From NCBI RefSeq assembly GCF_943737005.1, contig NZ_CALSFU010000008.1, positions 124,001 to 188,000 on the forward strand: DNA of 64,000 nucleotides, in the 5' to 3' direction. Below, one piece after another: positions 29,186 through 37,710 of this stretch; the stretch's first letter is position 1, and each line of letters opens with the position of its first letter. The notes under the pieces were generated by a model. That model had not been told where the DNA came from, did no database searches, and saw nothing but the letters and a program-made list of their open reading frames with translations. Origin of the DNA: Achromobacter sp. Marseille-Q4962 (GTDB lineage: Bacteria; Pseudomonadota; Gammaproteobacteria; Burkholderiales; Burkholderiaceae_B). The position numbers were made by a program, and so were the translations under genes.

Positions 29186-29386
29186 CGCCTGTGCACTCTG
29201 ATACGTTCGGTGACAATAAAGACATACTGACAACAAAATGTGTCCACGGTGTTGCGCCGAGCCGGTAGGCGCAATATGCAGGGGCTGTTACATAGCTGTC
29301 AACAACGATTTGCACCAAATGTTGCATCCTGGACGCTATCGGGGGAAATCCCTGTATTGCGGGCGCGCGCCTATACAATCCGCCTC

Positions 29387-30013
29387 ATGACATCCCCCAA
29401 GATTCCCGATTCGCTGCGCCGCGTGGTGCTGGCCTCCAACAACGCCGGCAAGCTGCGCGAGTTCTCCGCGCTGTTCGCCCCGCTGGGCATGGAGCTGGTG
29501 CCGCAGGGTGAGCTCGGCGTTCCCGAGGCCGACGAGCCGCACGTCACCTTCATCGAGAACGCGCTGGCCAAGGCCCGCCATGCCAGCCGGCTGACGGGCC
29601 TGCCCGCGCTGGCCGACGATTCCGGCCTGTGCGTGGCCGCGCTGGGCGGCGCGCCCGGCGTGTACTCCGCCCGCTATGCGCAGATGCGCCAGGGCGGCGA
29701 GAAATCCGACGCGGCCAACAACGCCCTGCTGGTGCGGGAGCTGGCCGGCGTCGAAGACCGCAGCGCCTGGTACGTGGCGGTGCTGGCGCTGGTCCGGACC
29801 GAGGACGACCCCTGTCCGCTGATCGGCGAAGGCATCTGGCACGGCGAGATCATCGACCAGCCGGAGGGCGAGAACGGATTCGGCTACGATCCGCATTTCT
29901 ACCTTCCCGACATGGCGCTGACGGCGGCCTCGCTGCCGCCCGACGAGAAAAACCGCGTCAGCCACCGGGCGCGCGCGCTGCGCGAACTGCTGGGCAAGCT
30001 GGCCCGGGGCTGA
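29387..30013 (+). CDS. rdgB: XTP/dITP pyrophosphatase (non-canonical purine NTPase)
   Basis: This enzyme removes deaminated purine nucleotides (dITP, XTP) from the pool, as monophosphate plus pyrophosphate. The 208-aa HAM1/RdgB protein has SNNAGKLREF (17-26), the catalytic-site segment ADDSGLCVAALGGAPGVYSARYA, ENGFGYDPHFY and SHRARALREL. The ATG at 29387 is chosen because upstream codons show no family sequence. The 200 bp upstream are AT-richer and divergent from the EAL-GGDEF gene. The stop is 10 bp from hemW, forming an rdgB-hemW operon. Confidence 0.94.
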   Translation: MTSPKIPDSLRRVVLASNNAGKLREFSALFAPLGMELVPQGELGVPEADEPHVTFIENALAKARHASRLTGLPALADDSGLCVAALGGAPGVYSARYAQMRQGGEKSDAANNALLVRELAGVEDRSAWYVAVLALVRTEDDPCPLIGEGIWHGEIIDQPEGENGFGYDPHFYLPDMALTAASLPPDEKNRVSHRARALRELLGKLARG

Positions 30014-30023
30014 AGCGCCGCGC

Positions 30024-31247
30024 ATGTCCATCACCATCCCCATCCGTTCCGAGCTGGGCGGCAAGCCTGCGCCGGCCGGCAGGCAGGCCGGCGCCGCGCT
30101 GGCCAGCCTGCCGCCGCTGTCGGTCTACGTGCACGTGCCGTGGTGCGTGCGCAAGTGCCCGTATTGCGACTTCAATTCGCACGCGGCCCAGCCGCAAGGC
30201 ATTCCGGAACGCGCCTATCTCGACGCGCTGCGCGCCGACCTGGAACAGGCCCTGCCTTCCATCTGGGGAAGGCAGGTGGTTTCGGTGTTTCTCGGCGGCG
30301 GCACGCCCAGCCTGTTGTCGGCGGCCGGCCTGGACGAGCTGCTGGCCATGCTGCGCGCCTGCCTCAACCTGTGGCCGGACGCCGAAATCACCATGGAGGC
30401 CAATCCCGGCACGGCCGAGGCGGGCCGTTTCGCGGACTATGCCGCCAGCGGCGTCAACCGGATTTCGCTGGGCATCCAGAGCTTCGACGACGCCCAGCTG
30501 CGCAAGCTGGGGCGCATCCACGACGCGGCCCAGGCGCGGGCGGCCGTCGAGATGGCCCAGCGCGCCGTGCCGCGCGTGAACCTGGACCTCATGTTCGCGC
30601 TGCCCGGCCAGACGCTGCAGGATTGCCGCGCGGACCTGCGCCAGGCCGTCGGCTTCGGCACCGAGCACCTCTCGCTCTACCATCTGACGATGGAGCCGAA
30701 CACGGTGTTCGCCAAGTATCCGCCAAAGGATCTGCCCGACGACGATGCCAGCGCCGCCATGCAGGACGCCGTGGAGGCGGACCTGGCCGCGGCCGGGCTG
30801 TTCCGCTACGAGGTGTCGGCCTATGCGCGGCCCCGGGCGCGGTGCCGGCACAACCTGAATTACTGGGAATTCGGCGATTACCTGGGAATCGGCCCGGGCG
30901 CGCATGGCAAGCTGTCGTTCCCCGACCGCATCGTGCGCGAGGCGCGGCTGCGCAACCCGGAGTCGTGGATGCAGGCCGCCATGGCGCGCGACGGCAGCCA
31001 CCTGGCCGAGCAGCGCCAGGTCGGGCCCGACGAACTGCCTTTCGAGTTCATGCTCAATGCGCTGCGCCTGAAAGACGGCGTGCCCGCCTCGCTTTTCACC
31101 GAACGCACGGGGCTGTCGCTGGCCGCGATCGCGCACCAATTGGAGGCAGCGGTGAACCGCGGGCTGCTCGATGCCGATCCGACCCGGCTGAAGGCCACCG
31201 CACTGGGTTGGCGCTTCCTGAATGACCTGCAGGAAATGTTCCTGTAA
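30024..31247 (+). CDS. hemW: HemW family radical SAM protein (haem chaperone, formerly annotated HemN-like)
   Basis: This 407-aa radical SAM protein has the cluster motif [10 protein letters not shown] (C41, C45, C48), [29 protein letters not shown] and the HemN_C-like C-terminus with [13 protein letters not shown]. Length and missing N-terminal HemN region place it with HemW, a haem chaperone, rather than coproporphyrinogen dehydrogenase, although older annotations call such genes hemN. It lies 10 bp after rdgB. A hairpin with a short T run (31264-31286) follows its stop and overlaps the glnA control region. Confidence 0.92.
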   Translation: MSITIPIRSELGGKPAPAGRQAGAALASLPPLSVYVHVPWCVRKCPYCDFNSHAAQPQGIPERAYLDALRADLEQALPSIWGRQVVSVFLGGGTPSLLSAAGLDELLAMLRACLNLWPDAEITMEANPGTAEAGRFADYAASGVNRISLGIQSFDDAQLRKLGRIHDAAQARAAVEMAQRAVPRVNLDLMFALPGQTLQDCRADLRQAVGFGTEHLSLYHLTMEPNTVFAKYPPKDLPDDDASAAMQDAVEADLAAAGLFRYEVSAYARPRARCRHNLNYWEFGDYLGIGPGAHGKLSFPDRIVREARLRNPESWMQAAMARDGSHLAEQRQVGPDELPFEFMLNALRLKDGVPASLFTERTGLSLAAIAHQLEAAVNRGLLDADPTRLKATALGWRFLNDLQEMFL

Positions 31248-31253
31248 CAGTAC

Positions 31254-31301
31254 GGCACCAAAATGGGGCGCAACGCCCCATGTTTTGCACCATAATGGTG
31301 C
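31254..31301 (+). promoter_or_regulatory. two NtrC enhancer sites upstream of glnA
   Basis: Site 2, TGCACCATAATGGTGC (31286-31301), is nearly identical to the NtrC consensus (TGCACC with its inverted copy around 4-5 bp). Site 1 is weaker: GGCACCAAAATGGGGCG (31254-31270). Their centres are about 31 bp, three helical turns, apart, allowing cooperative binding on one DNA face. They lie 55-100 bp upstream of the sigma-54 promoter. Confidence 0.85.
31264..31286 (+). terminator. hairpin terminator of hemW, embedded between NtrC sites
   Basis: TGGGGCG (31264-31270) and CGCCCCA (31274-31280) form a 7-bp stem with a CAA loop followed by TGTTTT. This looks like an intrinsic terminator for rdgB-hemW transcripts. 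The 5' stem overlaps NtrC site 1 and the T run abuts site 2. Confidence 0.6.
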
Positions 31302-31352
31302 TAAATTTCCCGCTTCCGTGTCGCCCACCCGGGGTATCCCAGCAGCCGGAGC

Positions 31353-31368
31353 TGGCACGCATCTTGCT
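31353..31368 (+). promoter_or_regulatory. sigma-54 promoter of glnA
   Basis: TGGCACGCATCTTGCT is a full-consensus -24/-12 promoter with GG and GC 12 bp apart. Transcription should begin near 31379, about 50 nt before the glnA ATG. With the NtrC sites this is a nitrogen-starvation promoter of the enterobacterial glnAp2 type. Confidence 0.88.
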
Positions 31369-31428
31369 TCCCCTTTTTATGCCAGTCGAGCGGCGCTGCC
31401 CTCGACCCTTTTATCTAATGGAGATGAC

Positions 31429-32841
31429 ATGGCAAGCCCGAAAGACGTCCTGAAAAAGATCGCTGACAACGAAGTGAAATTCGTCGACTTCCGCTTTACC
31501 GATACCGTGGGCCGCGAGCACCACGTGTCGGTGCCTGTTTCGGCGATCGATGAAGACAAGCTGGAAAGCGGCCAGGCCTTCGACGGTTCTTCGATTCCGG
31601 GCTGGAAAGGCATCGAAGCGTCCGACATGCTGCTCATCCCCGACCTGTCCACCGCCAACATGGACCCGTTCCGCGAAGAGCCGACGCTGATCCTGTCGTG
31701 CGATGTGGTCGAGCCGTCCGACCTGAAGGGCTATGACCGCGATCCGCGCTCGCTGGCCAAGCGCGCCGAAGCCTACCTCAAGTCCTCCGGCCTGGGCGAC
31801 ACCGCCTACTTCGGCCCGGAACCCGAATTCTTCGTGTTCGACGGCGTTACCTGGAACACCGACATGTCGGGCACGTTCGTGAAGATCAAGTCGGAAGAAG
31901 CCTCGTGGTCCAGCGGCCTGGAATTCGAAGGCGGCAACACCGGCCATCGTCCGCTGGTCAAGGGCGGCTACTTCCCCGTGCCCCCGGTCGATTCCTTCCA
32001 GGACATGCGCTCCGAAATGTGCCTGCTGATGGAACAGATGGGCGTGCCGGTCGAGGTGCACCACCATGAAGTGGCCGGCGCCGGCCAGCTGGAGATCGGC
32101 ACCAAGTTCAGCACCCTGGTGCAGCGCGCCGACTGGACCCAGATCGTCAAGTACATCGTGCACAACGTGGCCCATGCCTATGGCAAGACCGCCACTTTCA
32201 TGCCCAAGCCCGTGGTCGGCGACAACGGCTCCGGCATGCACGTGCACCAGTCCATCTGGAAAGACGGCCAGAACCTGTTCGCGGGCAACGGCTACGCCGG
32301 CCTGTCGGAATTCGCCATGTTCTACATCGGCGGCATCATCAAGCACGCCCGCGCGCTGAACGCCATCACCAACCCGGGCACCAACTCGTACAAGCGCCTG
32401 GTGCCGCACTTCGAGGCGCCGGTCAAGCTGGCCTACTCGGCCCGCAACCGCTCGGCGTCGATCCGCATCCCGTACGTGGGCAACCCGAAGGGCCGCCGCA
32501 TCGAGACGCGCTTCCCGGATCCGCTGGCCAACCCGTACCTGGCTTTCTCGGCCCTGATGATGGCCGGCCTGGACGGCGTGCAGAACAAGATCCACCCCGG
32601 CGATCCGGCTGACAAGAACCTGTACGACCTGCCGCCGGAAGAAGACGCGAAGATCCCGACCGTCTGCGCCTCGCTGGAAGAAGCGCTGGAAGCCCTGGAC
32701 AAGGATCGCGAGTTCCTGACCCGCGGCGGCGTGTTCAGCAACGAGATGCTCGACGCCTATATCGACCTGAAGATGGGCGAGGTGACGCGCCTGCGCATGA
32801 CCACGCACCCGGTCGAGTTCGACATGTACTACAGCCTCTGA
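31429..32841 (+). CDS. glnA: glutamine synthetase type I
   Basis: GlnA makes glutamine from glutamate, ammonia and ATP and is the main ammonia-assimilation enzyme. The 470-aa GSI has [48 protein letters not shown] and [17 protein letters not shown]. The adenylylation tyrosine is present (Y399 in NLYDLPPEE), so GlnE control is expected. The RBS is AATGGAGATGAC before the ATG. It is transcribed from an NtrC/sigma-54 promoter. ntrBC follow 188 bp later, after two strong hairpins that may reduce read-through. Confidence 0.97.
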   Translation: MASPKDVLKKIADNEVKFVDFRFTDTVGREHHVSVPVSAIDEDKLESGQAFDGSSIPGWKGIEASDMLLIPDLSTANMDPFREEPTLILSCDVVEPSDLKGYDRDPRSLAKRAEAYLKSSGLGDTAYFGPEPEFFVFDGVTWNTDMSGTFVKIKSEEASWSSGLEFEGGNTGHRPLVKGGYFPVPPVDSFQDMRSEMCLLMEQMGVPVEVHHHEVAGAGQLEIGTKFSTLVQRADWTQIVKYIVHNVAHAYGKTATFMPKPVVGDNGSGMHVHQSIWKDGQNLFAGNGYAGLSEFAMFYIGGIIKHARALNAITNPGTNSYKRLVPHFEAPVKLAYSARNRSASIRIPYVGNPKGRRIETRFPDPLANPYLAFSALMMAGLDGVQNKIHPGDPADKNLYDLPPEEDAKIPTVCASLEEALEALDKDREFLTRGGVFSNEMLDAYIDLKMGEVTRLRMTTHPVEFDMYYSL

Positions 32842-32857
32842 TTTTCCGGGGCTGTGG

Positions 32858-32964
32858 CTGGCGGAGCATGCGATGCGGGCGTAAACCAGGGCCGAAACCG
32901 CATGCTCCGCCAGGCCGAGGTTCGATGGCCCGCGCCGCCAGGCTTGCCGTGCTGGCGGCGCGGG
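32858..32964 (+). other. two tandem large hairpins between glnA and ntrB
   Basis: Hairpin 1 pairs CTGGCGGAGCATGCG (32858-32872) with CGCATGCTCCGCCAG (32899-32913): a perfect 15-bp stem with a 26-base loop. Hairpin 2 pairs CCCGCGCCGCCAG (32929-32941) with CTGGCGGCGCGGG (32952-32964): a perfect 13-bp stem with a 10-base loop. Arms of both share CTGGCGG/CCGCCAG, so alternative pairings between the two hairpins are possible. Neither ends in a T run. The element probably tunes transcript read-through or stability between abundant glnA and scarcer ntrBC messages. Confidence 0.7.
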
Positions 32965-33029
32965 GCGGGGCGCCTCGCGCGCCGAACGCGGAAGTTGTCC
33001 GTCATCCCCGTCAATCAGGCACATAGAAA

Positions 33030-34094
33030 ATGAATGTAGAAGCTCTCGATCTGCTGGCAACGTCCGTTTTCCTGGTCAACGAACGCGGCCATATCGAATA
33101 CGCCAATGCGGCGGCCGAAGACCTGTTCGGCCGGTCCCGCAAGCAGCTCGCCGGGCAGTCCGCGGCGACGCTGTTCGACAACCCCGAGAACATCCAGTCT
33201 TCCATCGACCGCGCCGCCGCCGGGCGCTTCGCCGACGTGCGCCAGCTCGCCTCGCTGCGCCGCCCGGGCGAATCGGTGGAGGTCACCGTGACCACGGTGG
33301 GGCTCACCGGGCAGCCGTGGCCCGTCCTCATCGAAACCCGCGAGATCGAGCAGCGCGTGCTGGCCGACCGCAACCACCGGCTGGTCGACGAGATCGAGGC
33401 GCACCGCGAACTCCTGCGCAATCTGGCGCACGAGGTGAAGAATCCCCTGGGCGGGCTGCGCGGCGCGGCGCAGCTGCTGGAGGCCGAGCTGCCCAATGCG
33501 GCGCTGGCCGAGTACACCCAGGTCATCATTTCCGAAGCCGACCGCCTGCAGGCGCTGGTCGACCGCCTGAGCGGTCCGCAGCGCGTGCCGCTCAATGCGC
33601 GGCCGGTCAATATCCATGAAATCTGCGAGCGCGTCTGCGCGCTGATCCAGGCCGAGTTCCGCAACGACGTCGCGCTGCAGCGCGATTACGATGCGTCCGT
33701 GCCCGAGCTCCACGGCGACGCGGCGCGCCTGATGCAGGCGGTGCTGAACGTGGCCCGCAATGCCGCGCAGGAACTGGTGGCGCGGCCGCCGGCGCCCGAT
33801 CTCGCGCCGGGCGTGGTGACGCTGCGCACGCGCGTGGCGCGGCAGGTCATGCTCGCGCACCGCCAGCACCGCCTGGCGCTGGTGCTGTCCGTGATCGACA
33901 ACGGACCCGGCGTGCCGGAGCACATCCGCGACCGCATTTTCCATCCGCTGGTGACGGCGCGGGCGGGCGGCACGGGGCTGGGCCTGAGTCTGGCGCAGGA
34001 CTTCGTGCAGCAGCACGGCGGCATCATCGAATTCGAATCCCGACCCGGCCGAACCGAGTTTCGCCTGGTCCTACCGATGGAGCCCGCACACTGA
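33030..34094 (+). CDS. ntrB: nitrogen regulation sensor kinase NtrB
   Basis: NtrB phosphorylates NtrC when nitrogen is scarce and, with PII, dephosphorylates it when nitrogen is plentiful. The 354-aa cytoplasmic kinase has an N-terminal PAS domain (about 5-110) and no membrane segment. Its H-box has H134 in NLAHEVKNPLGG, the N-box is NVARNAAQ, and the ATPase boxes are DNGPGVP and GGTGLGLSLA. This is the standard NtrB layout and length. It starts 188 bp after glnA and overlaps the ntrC start (TGATG), giving translational coupling. Confidence 0.95.
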   Translation: MNVEALDLLATSVFLVNERGHIEYANAAAEDLFGRSRKQLAGQSAATLFDNPENIQSSIDRAAAGRFADVRQLASLRRPGESVEVTVTTVGLTGQPWPVLIETREIEQRVLADRNHRLVDEIEAHRELLRNLAHEVKNPLGGLRGAAQLLEAELPNAALAEYTQVIISEADRLQALVDRLSGPQRVPLNARPVNIHEICERVCALIQAEFRNDVALQRDYDASVPELHGDAARLMQAVLNVARNAAQELVARPPAPDLAPGVVTLRTRVARQVMLAHRQHRLALVLSVIDNGPGVPEHIRDRIFHPLVTARAGGTGLGLSLAQDFVQQHGGIIEFESRPGRTEFRLVLPMEPAH

Positions 34095-35593
34095 TGAAAC
34101 CCGTATGGATCGTCGATGACGACCAGGCCATCCGCTGGGTGCTGGAAAAGGCCCTGGCGCGGGCCGGCGTCCCCACCCGCAGCTTTTCGCAGGCCGCCGA
34201 AGTGATCGAGGCCCTGGGGCAGGAAACGCCCGCGGCCCTGGTTTCGGACATCCGCATGCCCGGGGCCAACGGTCTGGAGCTGCTGCGCCAGCTCAAGGAA
34301 AGGCATCCGGGCCTGCCGGTCATCGTCATGACGGCGTTTGCCGACCTGGACAGCACGGTGTCCGCCTTCCAGGGCGGCGCCTTCGACTATCTCGCCAAGC
34401 CTTTCGACGTGAACGAGGCGGTGGCTCTGATCCAGCGCGCCATGCAGGAATCGGCCGCGCCGGAAACCCAGGAAGGGCAGGGCGAGTCGCCGCAGAACAA
34501 CGAGCGCTGGATGATGACGCAATCGTCGTCCACCGCCATGCAGGAGGTGTTCCGCGCCATCGGCCGGCTGGCCCAGTCCAAGGTCACCGTGCTCATCACG
34601 GGCGAATCGGGCACTGGCAAGGAACTGGTGGCGCGGGCCCTGCACGGCCACGGCGTGCGCGCCAACGGCCCCTTCGTGGCGCTGAACGCGGCGGCCATTC
34701 CGCGCGATCTGCTCGAGGCGGAACTCTTCGGTCACGAGCGCGGGGCGTTCACCGGCGCGAGCAACCTGCGCCGCGGCCGTTTCGAAGAGGCGCACGGCGG
34801 CACGCTGTTCCTCGACGAAATCGGCGATATGCCCATCGAGCTGCAGACGCGGCTGCTGCGCGTGCTGGCCGAAGGCAGTTTCTACCGCGTGGGCGGCTCG
34901 CAGCCGGTGCGCGTGGACGTGCGCATCGTGGCGGCCACGCACCAGCCGCTGGAGCAGCGCGTGGAGCAGGGCCTGTTCCGCGAAGACCTGTTCCATCGGC
35001 TGAACGTGATCCGCCTGCGGCTGCCGCCGCTGCGCGAACGCGTGGAGGACATTCCCGCGCTGGCCAATCATTTCCTGACGGCCAGCGCGCGCGCGCTGGG
35101 CGTGCCGGTCAAGCGGCTGACGCCCGAAGCGCTGGCCGTGCTCACGAAATTCGACTTCCCGGGCAACGTGCGCCAGCTGGAGAACTTCTGCCACTGGCTC
35201 ACCGTGATGGCGCCGGGCCAGACGGTGGACCGGGCCGACCTGCCGCCGGAAATCCGCGCCATGGAGCACCAGCAGGCGGGCATGGCGCCGCGCGCGCCGG
35301 CCGCGCCGCCGCCCAGCGGCGTGGGCGCCGTGGTGCAGCCCAGCTCGCCGGCCGTGTCCGAAGAGGGTTCGCCGCGTAATTGGCAGGATTCGCTGCTGCG
35401 CGATGCGCAGTACCGTCTCGAACGGGGCGAGCCGGCGGTCATGGCGACGCTGACGCGGCAGTTCGAGAAAATCCTGCTGCAAAGCGCTCTGGACGCCAGC
35501 CGGGGCCGCCGCGTGGAGGCCGCGACGCGGCTGGGCATCGGCCGCAACACCATCACGCGCAAGCTGCGCGAGCTGGGCATCGACGACGAGTAG
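34094..35593 (+). CDS. ntrC: nitrogen regulation response regulator NtrC
   Basis: NtrC is a sigma-54 activator phosphorylated by NtrB. The 499 aa contain a receiver domain with phosphoacceptor D52 in VSDIRMPG, an AAA+ domain with GESGTGKE, canonical GAFTGA (in [11 protein letters not shown]) and [11 protein letters not shown], and a C-terminal Fis-like helix-turn-helix ([32 protein letters not shown]). A linker rich in Pro and Ala precedes the DNA-binding domain. It should bind the sites upstream of glnA. The stop is followed within 8 bp by a 14-bp tandem repeat array. Confidence 0.96.
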   Translation: MKPVWIVDDDQAIRWVLEKALARAGVPTRSFSQAAEVIEALGQETPAALVSDIRMPGANGLELLRQLKERHPGLPVIVMTAFADLDSTVSAFQGGAFDYLAKPFDVNEAVALIQRAMQESAAPETQEGQGESPQNNERWMMTQSSSTAMQEVFRAIGRLAQSKVTVLITGESGTGKELVARALHGHGVRANGPFVALNAAAIPRDLLEAELFGHERGAFTGASNLRRGRFEEAHGGTLFLDEIGDMPIELQTRLLRVLAEGSFYRVGGSQPVRVDVRIVAATHQPLEQRVEQGLFREDLFHRLNVIRLRLPPLRERVEDIPALANHFLTASARALGVPVKRLTPEALAVLTKFDFPGNVRQLENFCHWLTVMAPGQTVDRADLPPEIRAMEHQQAGMAPRAPAAPPPSGVGAVVQPSSPAVSEEGSPRNWQDSLLRDAQYRLERGEPAVMATLTRQFEKILLQSALDASRGRRVEAATRLGIGRNTITRKLRELGIDDE

Positions 35594-35600
35594 CGGGGCA

Positions 35601-35726
35601 GCCGGCCGCGCCTCGCCGGCCGCGCCTCGCCGGCCGCGCCTCGCCGGCCGCGCCTCGCCGGCCGCGCCTCGCCGGCCGCGCCTCGCCGGCCGCGCCTCGC
35701 CAGCCGCGCCTCGCCGGCCGCGCCTC
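35601..35726. repeat. tandem repeat: nine copies of a 14-bp unit
   Basis: The unit GCCGGCCGCGCCTC is repeated nine times without spacers from 35601 to 35726. Eight copies are identical; the eighth (35699-35712) has one change, GCCAGCC. The array fills almost the whole gap between the convergent stops of ntrC (35593) and the LysR gene (35730). Each unit contains the palindrome GCCGGC. The near identity suggests recent expansion by slippage and hence length variation between strains. Confidence 0.97.
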
Positions 35727-35729
35727 GTC

Positions 35730-36671
35730 CTACGCTTCGCCCAGTCCGAGCAGGCTTTCGCACAGCCGGGGCGATTGCAGTTTCCGCAGCCACCACTTCA
35801 GGGCTTCGCCCGGCGCCTCGGCGCGCCAGGCGTACACCACGTGCTCCACGGGCGGCATGCCTTCTTCGGTGTCGCACGTCACCAGCACTCCCTGCGCCAC
35901 GTAGGGCGCGGCCAGCGTCATGGGCAGGTAGCCGCAGCCCAGTCCCCGGATCTGCGCTTCTATCTTGGCCTGCATGGTGGGCATGACCAGCATCGCCTGC
36001 TCGGCCAGGATGCCTCGCGTCTGCGGCGGCAGCCCGCGGGAGGTGTCGGCCACGACCACCGCGCTGTAGGGCGCGACATCGGCCCGGCGCAGCGGGCGCT
36101 TGAGCGCGGCCAGCGGATGGCGGGGCGCCACGCAGAAGGCGAACTGGGTCTGGCCCATGGCCTGGGTGCGGTAGGGGCCGGCGGGCTGACTGGCCGCCGG
36201 CGCGCCGATGACCAGGTCCGCCCGTCCGGCGCCCAGCGCGTCCCAGTTGCCGCTCAGCACCTCGACCGAAAAGCGCAGCGTGGTGGCGCTGCCCAGCGCC
36301 TGGAATTCCTCGATCAGCTCGTAGATGGGCCGCCAGGGCAGCACGGCGCTTACGGCGATGCGCAGCTCCACTTCCCAGCCCGAGGCGATACGCTTGACGC
36401 GGCAGGCCAGGTCGTCCAGCGCCTGCAGGAGCTGGCGGCCGTCGTCCAGCAGGGCCTGCCCGGCAGGCGTCAGCGTGGCGCGATGGCCGCTGCGGTCGAA
36501 CAGCAGCACGTCCAGCCCGTCTTCGAGTTTGCGGATGGCGTAGGTGACGGCGGAGGGCACCTTGCCCAGTTCGCGGGCGGCCTTGGCGAAGCTGCCATGG
36601 CGGGCGATGGCGTCCACCAGCATCAGCAGGTCGGGCGTGATGGCGTGCGGCGAGGGGGCGTCATTCTTCAT
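35730..36671 (-). CDS. LysR-family transcriptional regulator (pirin-associated)
   Basis: This 313-aa regulator has an N-terminal winged helix-turn-helix (LLMLVDAIARHGSFAKAARELGKVPSAVTYAIRKLEDGLDVLLFDRSGHRATLTPAG) and a LysR substrate-binding domain. It starts 140 bp from, and divergent to, the first pirin gene, which is the most likely target. An inverted repeat TTGAA-N7-TTCAA lies 10 bp upstream of its start. Its inducer is unknown. The 3' end stops 4 bp before the 14-bp repeat array. Confidence 0.88.
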   Translation of the reverse strand: MKNDAPSPHAITPDLLMLVDAIARHGSFAKAARELGKVPSAVTYAIRKLEDGLDVLLFDRSGHRATLTPAGQALLDDGRQLLQALDDLACRVKRIASGWEVELRIAVSAVLPWRPIYELIEEFQALGSATTLRFSVEVLSGNWDALGAGRADLVIGAPAASQPAGPYRTQAMGQTQFAFCVAPRHPLAALKRPLRRADVAPYSAVVVADTSRGLPPQTRGILAEQAMLVMPTMQAKIEAQIRGLGCGYLPMTLAAPYVAQGVLVTCDTEEGMPPVEHVVYAWRAEAPGEALKWWLRKLQSPRLCESLLGLGEA

Positions 36672-36680
36672 TCGAAAATA

Positions 36681-36697
36681 TTGAATGATGTCTTCAA
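36681..36697. promoter_or_regulatory. candidate LysR operator (TTGAA-N7-TTCAA)
   Basis: TTGAATGATGTCTTCAA is an imperfect dyad with the T-N11-A form typical of LysR sites, in the intergenic region between the divergent LysR gene and pirin gene. It lies immediately upstream of the LysR start codon, where autoregulation would act. Confidence 0.5.
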
Positions 36698-36811
36698 AAT
36701 CAGTGGCTCAATTGCTGTCCGGGTGACTGCAGAATAGCACTCATGACGGATGACAAGCGGAATCCGACCGGAACGCGAGGTCATTCACTTTAACTGAAAC
36801 AGGAGCCTATC

Positions 36812-37510
36812 ATGCTTACTCTGCGCCGCAGCGCCGAACGTGGCCACGCCAACCATGGCTGGCTCGATTCCTTCCACACCTTTTCCTTCGCCAACTATTA
36901 CGACCCGGCGCACATGGGGTTTGGCGCCCTGCGCGTGATCAACGACGACCGGATCGCCCCGGGCCGCGGCTTCGGCACGCACGGCCACCGCGACATGGAG
37001 ATCATTACCTACGTGCTGGACGGCGCGGTCGCCCACAAGGACAGCATGGGCAGCGGTTCCACCATCCAGCCGGGCAACGTGCAGCGCATGAGCGCGGGCC
37101 GGGGCGTGCTGCATTCGGAATTCAATCCGCAGCCCGACCGTGAAACCCACATGCTGCAGATCTGGATCGAGCCCGACGTGACCGGCATCGTGCCCGAGTA
37201 CGAGGAGCGGCAGTTCTCCGACGCGCAAAAGCGCGGACGGCTGCAGGCCCTGGTTTCGCGCGACGGCGTGGACGGCTCCATGAAGATCCACCAGGACGCC
37301 ACGCTCTATGCCGGCCTGTTCGACGGCGACGAGAGCGCATCGCTCGCCCTCGCGCCGGGACGCCGGGCCTGGGTGCACGTGGCCCGGGGCAGCATCATGG
37401 TCAACGGGCAGGCGCTGTCGGCCGGCGACGCGGCGGCCGTCACCGGCGAAGAGCGGGTGACGCTGTCGGGCGGCAGCAAGGCCGAAGTGCTGGTGTTCGA
37501 CCTCGCCTGA
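36812..37510 (+). CDS. pirin family protein (YhhW-like)
   Basis: This 232-aa double-cupin pirin has metal ligands visible as H57, H59 (THGHRDMEII), H101 and E103 (VLHSEFNP), plus the typical WLDSFHTFSFANYYDP N-terminus. E. coli YhhW in this class has quercetinase activity in vitro; the physiological role is unclear. The gene is divergent from a LysR regulator and is followed 200 bp later by a second, more distant pirin gene. A role in oxidative or electrophile stress is only inference. Confidence 0.88.
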   Translation: MLTLRRSAERGHANHGWLDSFHTFSFANYYDPAHMGFGALRVINDDRIAPGRGFGTHGHRDMEIITYVLDGAVAHKDSMGSGSTIQPGNVQRMSAGRGVLHSEFNPQPDRETHMLQIWIEPDVTGIVPEYEERQFSDAQKRGRLQALVSRDGVDGSMKIHQDATLYAGLFDGDESASLALAPGRRAWVHVARGSIMVNGQALSAGDAAAVTGEERVTLSGGSKAEVLVFDLA

Positions 37511-37605
37511 AGGCGGGAAAGCGGAGCCGCCCCGGGGAAGGGCCATCCCCGGGCGGGCTCGCCGGCCCGCGCCCATGGTTCATACTTGGGGGCGGGTTCC
37601 TGAAA

Positions 37606-37665
37606 CCGGCTTCCAGGCCGGCTTTCAGCCCGGATTCGAGGCCCGATCCGAAACCGGATTCCGGA
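37606..37665. repeat. degenerate 12-bp tandem repeat upstream of second pirin gene
   Basis: Five diverged 12-bp units are consecutive: CCGGCTTCCAGG, CCGGCTTTCAGC, CCGGATTCGAGG, CCCGATCCGAAA and CCGGATTCCGGA. They lie in the 200-bp gap between the pirin genes, 45-105 bp upstream of the second start. The divergence between units suggests an old array, unlike the nearly perfect 14-bp array at 35601. Confidence 0.75.
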
Positions 37666-37710
37666 TCCGGGCCGCACGCCCCGCACGGGCCCCTTACTGC
37701 GGAGATTGCC

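Noticed and set aside
35601-35726. Possible CRISPR array
   Set aside because: The 14-bp units are directly contiguous with no spacers, and no cas genes are near.
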